DNA from: a virus
IMG/VR virus record: IMGVR_UViG_3300021071_000002
Location: 1-40,197 of that record
Reading direction: 5' to 3' (one strand)
DNA: 40,197 bases
Shown: one piece after another, positions 6,585 through 13,591 of the stretch
Layout: the number at the start of each line of letters is the position of its first letter
Numbering within the stretch: the first letter of the stretch is position 1
Translations under genes and position numbers: made by a program
The notes under the pieces: generated by a model
Database searches by the model: none
Seen by the model: only the letters and a program-made list of their open reading frames with translations
What the model was told of the DNA's origin: nothing

Positions 6585-7262
6585 CTACCCTGCGGTTGGA
6601 GCGGGGGCGGCACTGGCCGCTTTTTGCGCGAGTTCGATAAGTCTTTTTCCATGGAGGACGCGGCCGATGCCGATTTTCTTGGTTTTGCGGGTGATTGAAT
6701 AATCCACTTCCTTCACGCCGATGAGTTGGAGCGCGAGCATCCAGTCCCGGAGGTCATGGAAGATAAAAACCAGGTAGTCATGGTGCTCGAATGCCTGGCA
6801 TTCCATGAGCGGGATCGTTTCTAGGTCTTCGGCGGGATCAGCGTCTGCGAAAAGTTTGGCGATCTCGTCCTCCATAAATCCGGTCAACTCGATGTCGAAC
6901 GTGGGATCGCTTTCCCGCAATTTATCCACGACCCGCTTGAGATCGTCCTCGTCGAGCTCGGCCAGTTCAGAAAGCCGGTTGTCGGCGAGCAGATCGGCCA
7001 ACTCCGCCGCCTCAGACTCGTAATCCTGGATGTCCACTGGCACGGTTTCGCAACCGATGAGCAGGGCTGCTTCGAGCCGGCCGTGGCCGCGGACGATCAG
7101 CCCGCTCCGTTTGCTCACCGTGATCGGCGACCGCCACCCTTGTTCCTGGATGATCGCGGCCAGAAGCTGGATCTGGTGGGCGCTGTGCCGGTTCGGGTTG
7201 ACCGGGTTCGGTTTGAGTTTCCGGGGATCAACGAGCTGGTTATGGGCGCAATGGACGGTCAC
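6585..7262 (-). CDS. ParB-like nuclease domain protein
   Basis: Residues 12 to 100 show the ParB N-terminal fold: LVDPRKLKPNPVNPNRHS, then GWRSPITVSKRSG, then IVRGHGRLEAALLIG (the GHGR motif), then VPVDIQDYESEAAELADLLA and DNR. Phage ParB-like proteins are DNA-binding or nuclease proteins and are often next to DNA-modification genes. The C-terminal 80 residues (from MECQAFEHHDYLVFIFHDLR) form an additional alpha/beta region found mainly in phage versions. The start is GTG 7262, 14 nt after TTGACA on the minus strand. It is followed by the glycosyltransferase gene and shares a divergent control region with the HTH gene. Confidence 0.82.
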   Translation of the reverse strand: MTVHCAHNQLVDPRKLKPNPVNPNRHSAHQIQLLAAIIQEQGWRSPITVSKRSGLIVRGHGRLEAALLIGCETVPVDIQDYESEAAELADLLADNRLSELAELDEDDLKRVVDKLRESDPTFDIELTGFMEDEIAKLFADADPAEDLETIPLMECQAFEHHDYLVFIFHDLRDWMLALQLIGVKEVDYSITRKTKKIGIGRVLHGKRLIELAQKAASAAPAPTAG

Positions 7263-7282
7263 AGCCTCGCCCGTGCTGTCAA
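7263..7282 (-). promoter_or_regulatory. TTGACA start-associated motif before the ParB-like gene
   Basis: TTGACAG (hexamer at 7282-7277 on the minus strand) is separated by 14 nt from GTG 7262. It is the only minus-strand copy found, and it fixes the GTG as the start. Confidence 0.55.
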
Positions 7283-7292
7283 CCGGCCCGGC

Positions 7293-7323
7293 TTGACACC
7301 CCGGTGCGTGTCTCGCGTAGGAT
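7293..7323 (+). promoter_or_regulatory. Predicted promoter for the HTH regulator
   Basis: TTGACA (7293-7298) and TAGGAT (7318-7323) are 19 nt apart, and ATG 7331 begins 7 nt after the second box, implying a leaderless message like that of lambda cI. Here, unlike the other TTGACA sites, a -10 box can be found and the start codon is more distant. A GTG only 5 nt after the hexamer (7304) is a less likely start. Confidence 0.45.
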
Positions 7324-7330
7324 TGCGCCC

Positions 7331-7519
7331 ATGACGCGGAAGGAATATCAAAAGACCATCCAACGCTGGCGGGCCAAGAACGGATTCACCCAGCAGGATG
7401 CAGCCGATCACCTTGGGATTTCCATCCGCACGCTCCAGAACTGGGAAATCGCTCGGAATATGCCGAACGGGTATGGGCTGAAGGCGATCTTACAGGTGCT
7501 CTCTGGGCGCACAAAGTGA
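7331..7519 (+). CDS. Cro/C1-type helix-turn-helix regulator
   Basis: The 62-aa protein is a single xre-type DNA-binding domain: residues 5 to 58 include QRWRAKNGFTQQDAADHLGI, then SIRTLQNWEIARNMPNGYG, the standard five-helix HTH_3 arrangement. It lies at the divergence point between the minus-strand early genes and the plus-strand late genes, where it could act as Cro or repressor. There is no oligomerisation or protease domain. ATG 7331 is chosen because the domain begins just after it and a -10-like box lies immediately upstream. Confidence 0.82.
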   Translation: MTRKEYQKTIQRWRAKNGFTQQDAADHLGISIRTLQNWEIARNMPNGYGLKAILQVLSGRTK

Positions 7520-7523
7520 ACGA

Positions 7524-7793
7524 GTGGAAATAGATCAAATCTTCAATCTCTGCGAAGGCATCATGTGGGTCGTGATTGCCCTCATCCTTGCAATCAAGGC
7601 GTTGAAGCAACGCCAATACCGCTGCTTTTCCATCTGGGCCTCATTGAGTTTTTTGTTCTTCGGCGTCTCCGACTTCATCGAAATGAAAACTGGTGCATGG
7701 TGGGAGCCATGGCCACTTCTGCTTTTGAAGGCCGTTTGTGTAGCGTCGTTCCTCGCTTGCCTGCTCTCGTATCGCAAATGTAAGGCTGGATAG
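7524..7793 (+). CDS. Small integral membrane protein, likely moron
   Basis: The 89-aa protein starts at GTG 7524, 4 nt after the HTH stop. It has three hydrophobic segments: residues 11 to 27 (GIMWVVIALILAIKAL), 36 to 51 (IWASLSFLFFGVSDFI) and 64 to 82 (LLLLKAVCVASFLACLL), separated by basic and WW-containing loops (MKTGAWWEPWP). I recall similar small proteins in many bacteria without known function. It does not look like a holin in sequence or position, since lysis genes lie at the other end. Confidence 0.62.
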   Translation: MEIDQIFNLCEGIMWVVIALILAIKALKQRQYRCFSIWASLSFLFFGVSDFIEMKTGAWWEPWPLLLLKAVCVASFLACLLSYRKCKAG

Positions 7794-7812
7794 TTGACTC
7801 CATCCAGCGTGG
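7794..7812 (+). promoter_or_regulatory. TTGACT start-associated motif before terminase small subunit
   Basis: TTGACTC begins directly after the TAG of the membrane-protein gene and leaves 13 nt to ATG 7813. It is a one-base variant of the motif. Confidence 0.5.
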
Positions 7813-8424
7813 ATGGAACCGATTCCGCCCGAGGTCGCTCGCAAACTTCTCAACCGTGATTTCACCAACCTGATCCAGCGCGTTCAAGCGGGTGGAAAGC
7901 TCACCCGTTCCGAGCGCAACATGCTTCAGGCGATGGCCTCCGGGTCAGTGGCGAGCGGGATCACGCTCGCGGCGAACTACAACGAGCTGGCCGAGGCACT
8001 CGGGGTGACGCGGCAGGCGATCCACTCTTGGCGGAAGCTCGAAAACGCACCGGAGGCGAACGCGAACGGCACGCATGAGGTGGCAGCCTGGCGGGAGTTC
8101 GTCAAACAGCAAGGGCTCAAAAACGACGAAGACATTTCGGATGTCGAGTCGTCTCTCAAAGCCCGGAAGCTGCTGGCAGAGGTGATGGAGCGTGAGTTCC
8201 GGCTCCAAGTGAAGCAGGGCGAATACGTGCTCCTTGACGATGTGAAGACCCGGTGGGCATACCACGTCGGGCAGGCGGTGGCGCTCCTGCGGAAACGGCT
8301 CGAACAGGAAATCCCACCGATCCTCTCAGGCCTCGATGCGATCGCGATCCGCAAGGAACTCTCGATCGCCGTGGATGAATTCGCGGCACTCCTCCACGAC
8401 GGCCAGAATGAACAAGCTGGATAA
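7813..8424 (+). CDS. Terminase small subunit (Nu1-like)
   Basis: The 203-aa protein contains a winged helix-turn-helix at residues 56 to 78 (YNELAEALGVTRQAIHSWRK), which in terminase small subunits binds the packaging site. A charged coiled-coil follows (SSLKARKLLAEVMEREFRLQ), then a C-terminal helical part that would contact the large subunit. The 3' end overlaps the large-subunit gene by 17 nt, the usual arrangement for lambda-type packaging enzymes. Confidence 0.85.
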   Translation: MEPIPPEVARKLLNRDFTNLIQRVQAGGKLTRSERNMLQAMASGSVASGITLAANYNELAEALGVTRQAIHSWRKLENAPEANANGTHEVAAWREFVKQQGLKNDEDISDVESSLKARKLLAEVMEREFRLQVKQGEYVLLDDVKTRWAYHVGQAVALLRKRLEQEIPPILSGLDAIAIRKELSIAVDEFAALLHDGQNEQAG

Positions 8425-10219
8425 AATCTGGCGTGCTGTCTGGCGTCCGCCCGACCGCAGGCCACCGTGGGCATGGGCGGAGGAGCACATCACCTCGATC
8501 CCGTATTCGCCGGTGCCGGGCAGGTTCCGCTCGGAGCATTCGCCCTGGCTTCGCGAGCCGCTTGAGGCGCTGGTCGATCCGTCCATCCGCATCGTTTCGA
8601 TCATCGCCGCCATCCAGTGCGGCAAGACGAGCGTGGGTGAGATCGGAATTTCCTACATCATTGCGAACCTGCCCGGCCCCGCCCTCTGGCTCGACCAGAC
8701 CGACGAGGACGCCCGCGACCAAAGCGAATCCCGCCTCCAGAAGCTCTTCGATGAATGCGCCCCGGTGCGGGCGCTCTATCCTCGCGACCGGCACAAAAAG
8801 AAAACCGCTGCGATCCAATTTTCCAATGGCATGACGCTCTGGATTCTTGGGGCGCACAACAAAACGAACCTCCAACGCCGGTCGATCCGCTACCTCGTTG
8901 GTGACGAGACATGGAGGTGGCCGACCGGCCACATGGCGGAAGCGGAAGCCCGCGTCGCCGCGTTCGGATGGCTCGGCAAATGCCTCTTCATGAGCCAGGC
9001 CGGAGAGGAGGGCGACGACACATCCCGGAAATTCGAGATGACCGACCAGCGGGAATGGACGTTCGCCTGCCCGAAATGCGGCACGCGCCAGCCGTTCAAA
9101 TGGGAGAATATCGAGTGGAGCAAATCCGCTCGCAGTGACGACTACGACTGGGACTACGGCGAAGTGCAGAAAACCACATCTCTCCACTGCACCGGCTGCA
9201 ATCACTACTTTGAGGATACCGACCGGGTCAGGCGCGAACTCAATGCCACGGGGAAGTTTGTCGCCCAGAACCCGAACGCCTCGCCAGAGAACGCCGGGTT
9301 CCATTGGAATTCCCTCTGTGCGATGAGCTGGGGGCGGCTCGCCGAACTTTACCTGCGGGCGAAGGCGGTTTCCCGGCAGGGCGATTTTTCCCTTCTCCAG
9401 CAATTCTACCAGAAGCGGCTCGCGATCCCGTGGCGCGAGACGAGCGAGGACTACAAACTCGAAATCGAGCGCACCGGCTACCGGAAGGGTGAACTCTGGG
9501 ACGAAGAGGCGGCGTTCGACAAAAACGGCCGCATCATCCCCGGCCCGTATGACCCGGCCGCAATTTCCGCTCCCCTGCGCGTGCTCACCGTGGACGTGCA
9601 GATGGATCACCTCTTCGCCGTGGTGCGGGCATGGAGCGAAAACGGTTCATCCCGACTCATCTGGAACGAGCGGATCCTCACGTTCGAGGACATTCGCACA
9701 TTGCAGGAACGCTTCACGATCCACCCGAACCTCGTGTTCCTCGATGCCGGTCATGCCGCCTACGAGGTCTATCGCCACTGCGGTGACTACGGCTGGACTG
9801 CGCTCATCGGCGACCGCCGCGCCACATTCGTCCACCGCACCCGTGACGGCAAACCTGTCCACCGGTTCTATTCGCCCCGTCGCAAGGTTGTTCTCTCCCA
9901 CAACAAAAGCTGCTCGGTCTTCTACTGGTCGAACCTCAACTGCAAAGACATTCTCGCCCGACTCCGCCGCAACCAACGCCCGGAGAAAGGCTCGACCTGG
10001 GAGGTGCCCGACGACATCGACGATGACTATCTCGCCCAGATGGAGAGCGAGCACCGGGTCAAGGCCGGCGGAAAATGGCTCTGGAAGCAGATCGGCAATC
10101 GCCCAAACCACCTCTGGGACTGCGAGGCCATGCAGGTCGTCGCCGTCGTCATGCTCAAGCTGATCGGGCGGGAGTTTTCGGCGGGGGATATTGAAAAGAA
10201 TCCTGCTCCGCCTGACTGA
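8408..10219 (+). CDS. Terminase large subunit, GpA family
   Basis: The 603-aa protein is the packaging motor with endonuclease. WAEEHITSIPYSPVPGRFRSE near the N-terminus and the ATPase P-loop variant AAIQCGKTS (about residues 67 to 75) are characteristic of the lambda GpA family. A CPKCG...CTGC zinc-binding insertion follows, at about residues 221 to 264. The C-terminal half has LTVDVQMDHLFAVVRAW, the acidic strand of an RNase H-like nuclease, and later LFLDAG-like VFLDAGHAA. ATG 8408 is used because the family begins here; the longer frame overlaps the small subunit. No Shine-Dalgarno site is obvious, in line with translational coupling. Confidence 0.95.
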   Translation: MNKLDKIWRAVWRPPDRRPPWAWAEEHITSIPYSPVPGRFRSEHSPWLREPLEALVDPSIRIVSIIAAIQCGKTSVGEIGISYIIANLPGPALWLDQTDEDARDQSESRLQKLFDECAPVRALYPRDRHKKKTAAIQFSNGMTLWILGAHNKTNLQRRSIRYLVGDETWRWPTGHMAEAEARVAAFGWLGKCLFMSQAGEEGDDTSRKFEMTDQREWTFACPKCGTRQPFKWENIEWSKSARSDDYDWDYGEVQKTTSLHCTGCNHYFEDTDRVRRELNATGKFVAQNPNASPENAGFHWNSLCAMSWGRLAELYLRAKAVSRQGDFSLLQQFYQKRLAIPWRETSEDYKLEIERTGYRKGELWDEEAAFDKNGRIIPGPYDPAAISAPLRVLTVDVQMDHLFAVVRAWSENGSSRLIWNERILTFEDIRTLQERFTIHPNLVFLDAGHAAYEVYRHCGDYGWTALIGDRRATFVHRTRDGKPVHRFYSPRRKVVLSHNKSCSVFYWSNLNCKDILARLRRNQRPEKGSTWEVPDDIDDDYLAQMESEHRVKAGGKWLWKQIGNRPNHLWDCEAMQVVAVVMLKLIGREFSAGDIEKNPAPPD

Positions 10220-11133
10220 TTCTTTAGAGAAATCCAGATGCGAGCACAGCCATGATCGGAAGGGATTCCTTCTTTCATGCGTTGGCGTGATGGGCAATCA
10301 TCGCATTCGATGAAAAATATCTGTTTGAGTTTTTGCGTGGCGATCCTCGCCATGATCTTCTGCGGCAAGGCGGATGCGGTCACTCACGATTGGGCTGCGG
10401 ATCCCCTGAAGGAAGTCCAAATTAACACCGTTGCTTTTCGCGGATGGATTCCGGATACAACGAAACCGCTCTCCGGAGTTCTCGTCTTGATTCCGGGGCG
10501 ACATGGCGACGGCCGGGGGATGGCCGATGCTCCCCAGTGGCAGAAATTGGCGACCGACCTCGACTTCGCCATTCTGGCCTGTCAATTCAGCAACGGAGAA
10601 CCCTTCCCTTACCAGAACGACGCCCACGGAGAAGTGGCCAAATGCATCAACACCGCCGTGGAACATCTCAGCGAGTTGAGCGGCAAAGCGGAGCTCAAAA
10701 AGGCACCGCTTGCGTTTTGGGGCGTGTCGGCTGGCTCGAATGTCTCAGCCCGCTACTGCGTGTTTTTTCCCGAACGCGTGGCGGCGTTCGCGAGCTCGAC
10801 CGGCACATGCGGTCCCGGCGGCGAAATTTCTGTGAAGACATTGGACATCCCGATGGTCTTTGCCATCGGAGGGACGGACAAACCAGACTGGGTCAAAGGC
10901 TCGATTGCCAATGCGGAGCGGGGACAGGGCAAGGCCCCGTGGACGGTTGCGCTGCAAAAGACCCAGGGACATGGGGTAGGCAAGAGCATGGATGTCATCG
11001 TCCCGTTCCTGCTGGCGACGGTCAAACAGCGACTGGGGGTTGCATCGCCGACTCAGACTCCAAGCATCTTCAAAAGTGAGTTGCCAAATATCGGCTCCTC
11101 ATCTCATTCCACTGCCAGCACGCAGAAATCCCT

Positions 11134-11141
11134 GAAAAAAC
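11134..11141. repeat. Target-site duplication, left copy
   Basis: GAAAAAAC directly precedes the left end of the ISL3 element and is repeated exactly at 12588-12595. An 8-bp duplication is the size expected for the ISL3 family. Confidence 0.9.
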
Positions 11142-11164
11142 GGCTCTTCAAAGAAATCTGTGGG
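11142..11164 (+). repeat. ISL3 left inverted repeat
   Basis: It matches the complement of the right end at 16 of 23 positions, with CTGTGGG identical. The first in-frame stop for the interrupted hydrolase (TAA) follows immediately. Confidence 0.8.
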
Positions 11165-11250
11165 TAAAAACGAACCAGTTTGATGGGGGCTGTGCGCCCC
11201 CAAACCCCGCACCGCTCGCCGCGGCAGGCGTTCGGGGGGAGACTTGTTGG

Positions 11251-11336
11251 CGCTTGCCTGGGGCAAGCGTGAAAAAAATGAGGCTGGCGGAGCCCGAAAG
11301 GGCTCCTGTAAACCAGCCGTTATGTGTCACATAACG
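11251..11336 (+). promoter_or_regulatory. Hairpins and palindrome ahead of the transposase start
   Basis: Three structures are stacked here. CGCTTGCC/GGCAAGCG (11251-11269) is the first. GGAGCCC-GAAA-GGGCTCC (11289-11306) follows, enclosed by GGCTGG/CCAGCC (11282-11318). Last comes a perfect 19-bp palindrome, CGTTATGTG-T-CACATAACG (11318-11336), which contains the ATG. Such structures can block ribosomes arriving on read-through transcripts, or can bind the transposase. Confidence 0.6.
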
Positions 11337-12581
11337 TTGAAAACCATACTGAGAGAAGTTCACCCGATCAAGGGCTTTGTCTATCAATCCGTGACGAGGG
11401 ATCCGGTCCGCCCGAAAGCATTTCGGGTGCAAATTGCCGAGCGCCAGGGCTGTTGGGGGATTTGTTCGGGTTGCGGAAAGAAGGGGCCGGGATATGATCG
11501 GCAACCGGAACGCCAATGGGACTTCATTCCCCTCTGGGGCATGGCCGTTTTTCTGGTCTATGCGCCCCGGCGAATAGACTGCAACAAGTGCAGACCGACC
11601 ATCGAGAGGGTTCCTTGGGCCACCGGCAAGCACCAGATCTGCGATGTGTTCCGGCTCTTCCTTGCCCAATGGGCTCGCCTGCTTTCTTGGGCGGAGGTTG
11701 CCAGATGCTTCCGCGTCAGTTGGGCCGACGTGTATGGAGCCGTCAAATGGGTCGTAGAATACGGCATCGAGAACCGCGATCTTTCCGGCGTCCAAGCTCT
11801 CGGTGTGGACGAGATCCATGTGGGCAAGAAAGACAAGTTCTGGACGCTGGTCTATCAGATCGACGACCACTGCAAGCGGCTCCTGTGGATCGGCACCGAC
11901 CGCACCGAGGAGACCTTCAACCTCTTCTTTGAGGTTTTCGGCACCGAGTTCTGCAATGGCATCCGCTTCATCTGTTCGGACATGTGGAAACCCTACATCA
12001 AGGCGGCCGCCGCTCACTTGCCCCACGCACTTCAAATCCTCGACCCCTTCCACATCGTCAAAAAACTCAATGACGCAGTCGATGAGATCCGACGCGAGGA
12101 AACCCGTGCGCGTGTCCAAGCCGGCCTCGAACCCTTGCTCAAAAAAATGCGCTGGGCGTTCTTGAAAAGACGATGCAACTGGACCAAGGGGCAGCGCCGT
12201 CGCATGCGAGAAATTGAGGGCTCTGCTCTGCGCACCCTGCGGGCCTTTCTTCTGGTCGAAGCCTTCAGACACTTCTGGACGTATTGCTCGCCGACTTGGG
12301 CCGGAAAATTTCTTGACGCATGGTGTGAAAAGGTCGCCCGCTCGCGCCTGGATCCGCTCAAAAAAGTTGCCCGCACCCTCCAATCCCACCGAGGTCTTCT
12401 TCTCAACTATTTCAAGGCCGCCAAGCAGTATTCCAGCGGAGTCGTCGAGGGTCTCAACGCCAAGGTGAAATTGACGCTAAAACGCAGCTATGGATTTCGC
12501 ACGGAAAACGCTCGCGAAGTCGCTCTTTATCATTGTCTTGGAAAATTACCCGAACCCAGTTTCACCCACAGTTTTTTTTAG
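11322..12581 (+). CDS. ISL3-family transposase
   Basis: The 419-aa protein has the ISL3 layout: an N-terminal zinc-finger region with CSGCGKKG and later DCNKCR, an HTH region (SWAEVARCFRVSWADVYGAV), then the DDE catalytic core. The core includes ALGVDEIHVG (first Asp), FICSDMWKPYIKAA (second Asp) and SGVVEGLNAKVKLTLKR (Glu), ending in KRSYGFR. The length is usual for the family and no stop or frameshift is seen, so it is probably active. ATG 11322 is the start that fits the domain; the frame is open upstream to 11244 through the hairpins. The stop codon lies within the right inverted repeat. Confidence 0.93.
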   Translation: MCHITLKTILREVHPIKGFVYQSVTRDPVRPKAFRVQIAERQGCWGICSGCGKKGPGYDRQPERQWDFIPLWGMAVFLVYAPRRIDCNKCRPTIERVPWATGKHQICDVFRLFLAQWARLLSWAEVARCFRVSWADVYGAVKWVVEYGIENRDLSGVQALGVDEIHVGKKDKFWTLVYQIDDHCKRLLWIGTDRTEETFNLFFEVFGTEFCNGIRFICSDMWKPYIKAAAAHLPHALQILDPFHIVKKLNDAVDEIRREETRARVQAGLEPLLKKMRWAFLKRRCNWTKGQRRRMREIEGSALRTLRAFLLVEAFRHFWTYCSPTWAGKFLDAWCEKVARSRLDPLKKVARTLQSHRGLLLNYFKAAKQYSSGVVEGLNAKVKLTLKRSYGFRTENAREVALYHCLGKLPEPSFTHSFF

Positions 12582-12587
12582 ACAGGC
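12565..12587 (-). repeat. ISL3 right inverted repeat
   Basis: Read on the minus strand it begins GCCTGTCTA and ends CTGTGGG. It carries the last codons and stop of the transposase. Confidence 0.8.
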
Positions 12588-12595
12588 GAAAAAAC
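12588..12595. repeat. Target-site duplication, right copy
   Basis: GAAAAAAC, identical to 11134-11141. Confidence 0.9.
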
Positions 12596-12741
12596 TAACC
12601 CTCCAGAGTGGATGGCTGGGAAATCCGGACACCTACGATGTGGCTGCTTACGCGGGATACAAAGGAAGCAAATCCAAAGCGATCTGGCTTCCGGATGAGC
12701 CCACCGCGCTGGCATGGCAGGCGTATCTGCGGGGCTCGTAA
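12596..12741 (+). pseudogene. Severed C-terminal end of the alpha/beta hydrolase
   Basis: Directly after the right target duplication the frame continues LTLQSGWLGNPDTYDVAAYA, then KAIWLPDEPTALAWQAYLRG, and stops. Placed after ...STQKSLKK at 11141 it is in the same reading frame as the hydrolase. WLPDE..A.AW..Y is a plausible natural end for this hydrolase type. It has no start of its own except through the transposon frame. Confidence 0.85.
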
Positions 12742-12789
12742 CCTCTTTTTCCAAACATGCCAGTGCGATCAGTCTGTGATCGCTTTCAG

Positions 12790-12808
12790 TTGACGCCGCA
12801 TCGGGTTC
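12790..12808 (+). promoter_or_regulatory. TTGACG start-associated motif before endolysin
   Basis: TTGACG is followed by 13 nt and ATG 12809. It lies in non-coding sequence after the hydrolase remnant, so the motif is not simply a by-product of an upstream stop codon. Confidence 0.5.
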
Positions 12809-13324
12809 ATGGACCCGATCAAGCGACTCCTGGAAATCGCCACCCACGAGGTGGGCACGCACGAGGTAGGCGGCAACAACTGCGGCCCCCGCATCGTGGA
12901 ATATCAATCCGCCACCTGGCTCAATCCCGCCCCGTGGCCATGGTGCGCGGCGTTCATCTGCTGGATTTTGCGCGAATGGCTTCAGTCGCCGGAAGTTCGA
13001 GAGAAATTGTCGTTATGCAACGACATTTCTGTCGAAAACTGGCGTCCGCAGACGGCTGGCGCATTCGACTTCGAACGGTGGGCGAAGGAAAAGGGGCTCC
13101 AAGTTCTGAAAAAGACCGCCCTCGCGAAAGCCGGGGACATCGTGATTTTCGATTTCTCCCACATCGGCATCATCGTGAAGGATCAGATCTCGGCCGACTC
13201 GATTGAAACGATTGAGGGGAACACGAACGGCGGCGGTCAGCGCGACAGCACCACGGGCGATGGCGTGTGGCGCAAACGACGAGCGGCCAGCCTGGTACGC
13301 TCGTTTATCAGGTTGATCCGTTGA
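12809..13324 (+). CDS. CHAP-domain endolysin
   Basis: The 171-aa protein begins MDPIKRLLEIATHEVGTHEV and has WPWCAAFICWIL, supplying the catalytic cysteine, then AGDIVIFDFSHIGIIVKD, with the catalytic His, and IETIEGNTNGGGQRDSTTGD, as in phage CHAP-family (TIGR02594-like) peptidoglycan hydrolases. It cleaves peptidoglycan at lysis. No signal peptide or binding repeat is seen. Its place between terminase and portal is unusual, as the holin-like and spanin genes are 21 kb downstream, so it could alternatively help tail entry. Confidence 0.85.
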   Translation: MDPIKRLLEIATHEVGTHEVGGNNCGPRIVEYQSATWLNPAPWPWCAAFICWILREWLQSPEVREKLSLCNDISVENWRPQTAGAFDFERWAKEKGLQVLKKTALAKAGDIVIFDFSHIGIIVKDQISADSIETIEGNTNGGGQRDSTTGDGVWRKRRAASLVRSFIRLIR

Positions 13325-13339
13325 CACCCGCCGTCCGGC
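13321..13339 (+). promoter_or_regulatory. TTGACAC start-associated motif before the gpW-like gene
   Basis: The TGA of the endolysin stop is inside the hexamer (13322-13324); 13 nt separate it from ATG 13340. Confidence 0.55.
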
Positions 13340-13591
13340 ATGGCTGCCATCGACTACTCGATCGGGTTCACTCGCAAGGAGGTGGAGAAAATCTTCACGA
13401 TCCACAAGGCGGAGTTGGAGAAGACGCTCGCCTCGTGGACGGATTCCGGTTCGGCGGTGACCAAGCGCCGCTTGGACGAAATCCATGTCGTGATCGCGGC
13501 CTGCCAGGACGCCCTTCGCAAACTGGCTCCCGACGACTACGGACGCGGGCGGCGAGTCGTCCAATCCACCGTTGATTTTATCCCAAGATGA
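13340..13591 (+). CDS. gpW-like head-tail joining protein, probable
   Basis: The 83-aa protein has a long amphipathic helical part (TRKEVEKIFTIHKAELEKTL), followed by a second helix (TKRRLDEIHVVIAACQDALR) and a short basic tail with strand-like VVQSTVDFI. In lambda-like phages a small gene of this size (gpW) sits between terminase and portal and stabilises DNA in the head. Position and size fit; sequence similarity to gpW is only suggestive. Its stop overlaps the portal start as ATGA. Confidence 0.6.
   Translation: MAAIDYSIGFTRKEVEKIFTIHKAELEKTLASWTDSGSAVTKRRLDEIHVVIAACQDALRKLAPDDYGRGRRVVQSTVDFIPR

Larger units (their letters stand above)
10310..11167 (+). pseudogene. Secreted alpha/beta hydrolase, truncated by an IS element
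   Basis: The protein begins with a signal peptide (MKNICLSFCVAILAMIFCGK, cleavage after ADA) and has the serine-hydrolase nucleophile elbow WGVSAGS (Ser near residue 140). Candidates for the other triad members are Asp in GGTDKPDW and His in TQGHGVG. It resembles esterase or depolymerase-like hydrolases, and the substrate is unknown. The natural C-terminus has been replaced by IS-derived residues, ending at a TAA inside the IS end. Its original tail is at 12596-12741, and joining them across the target duplication gives an uninterrupted 325-aa frame. The triad is upstream of the break, so some activity may remain. Confidence 0.8.
11142..12587 (+). mobile_element. Complete ISL3-family insertion sequence, 1446 bp
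   Basis: The element is bounded by 23-bp imperfect inverted repeats that begin GGCTCTTC on the left and GCCTGTCT on the right and share the inner CTGTGGG. It encodes one intact DDE transposase. Both ends are flanked by the same 8-bp sequence, and removing the element plus one duplication restores the hydrolase reading frame. It therefore inserted recently, after the phage acquired the hydrolase gene. Confidence 0.93.

Noticed and set aside
8156-9610. Minus-strand frame of 484 aa
   Set aside because: It lies fully across the terminase genes on the opposite strand, is rich in Arg, Gly and Pro, and has no motif.
12490-12741. 83-aa frame joining transposase-end sequence to the hydrolase tail
   Set aside because: It is an artefact of the IS insertion: its first part lies in another frame of the transposase and only the last 48 codons are ancestral coding sequence.
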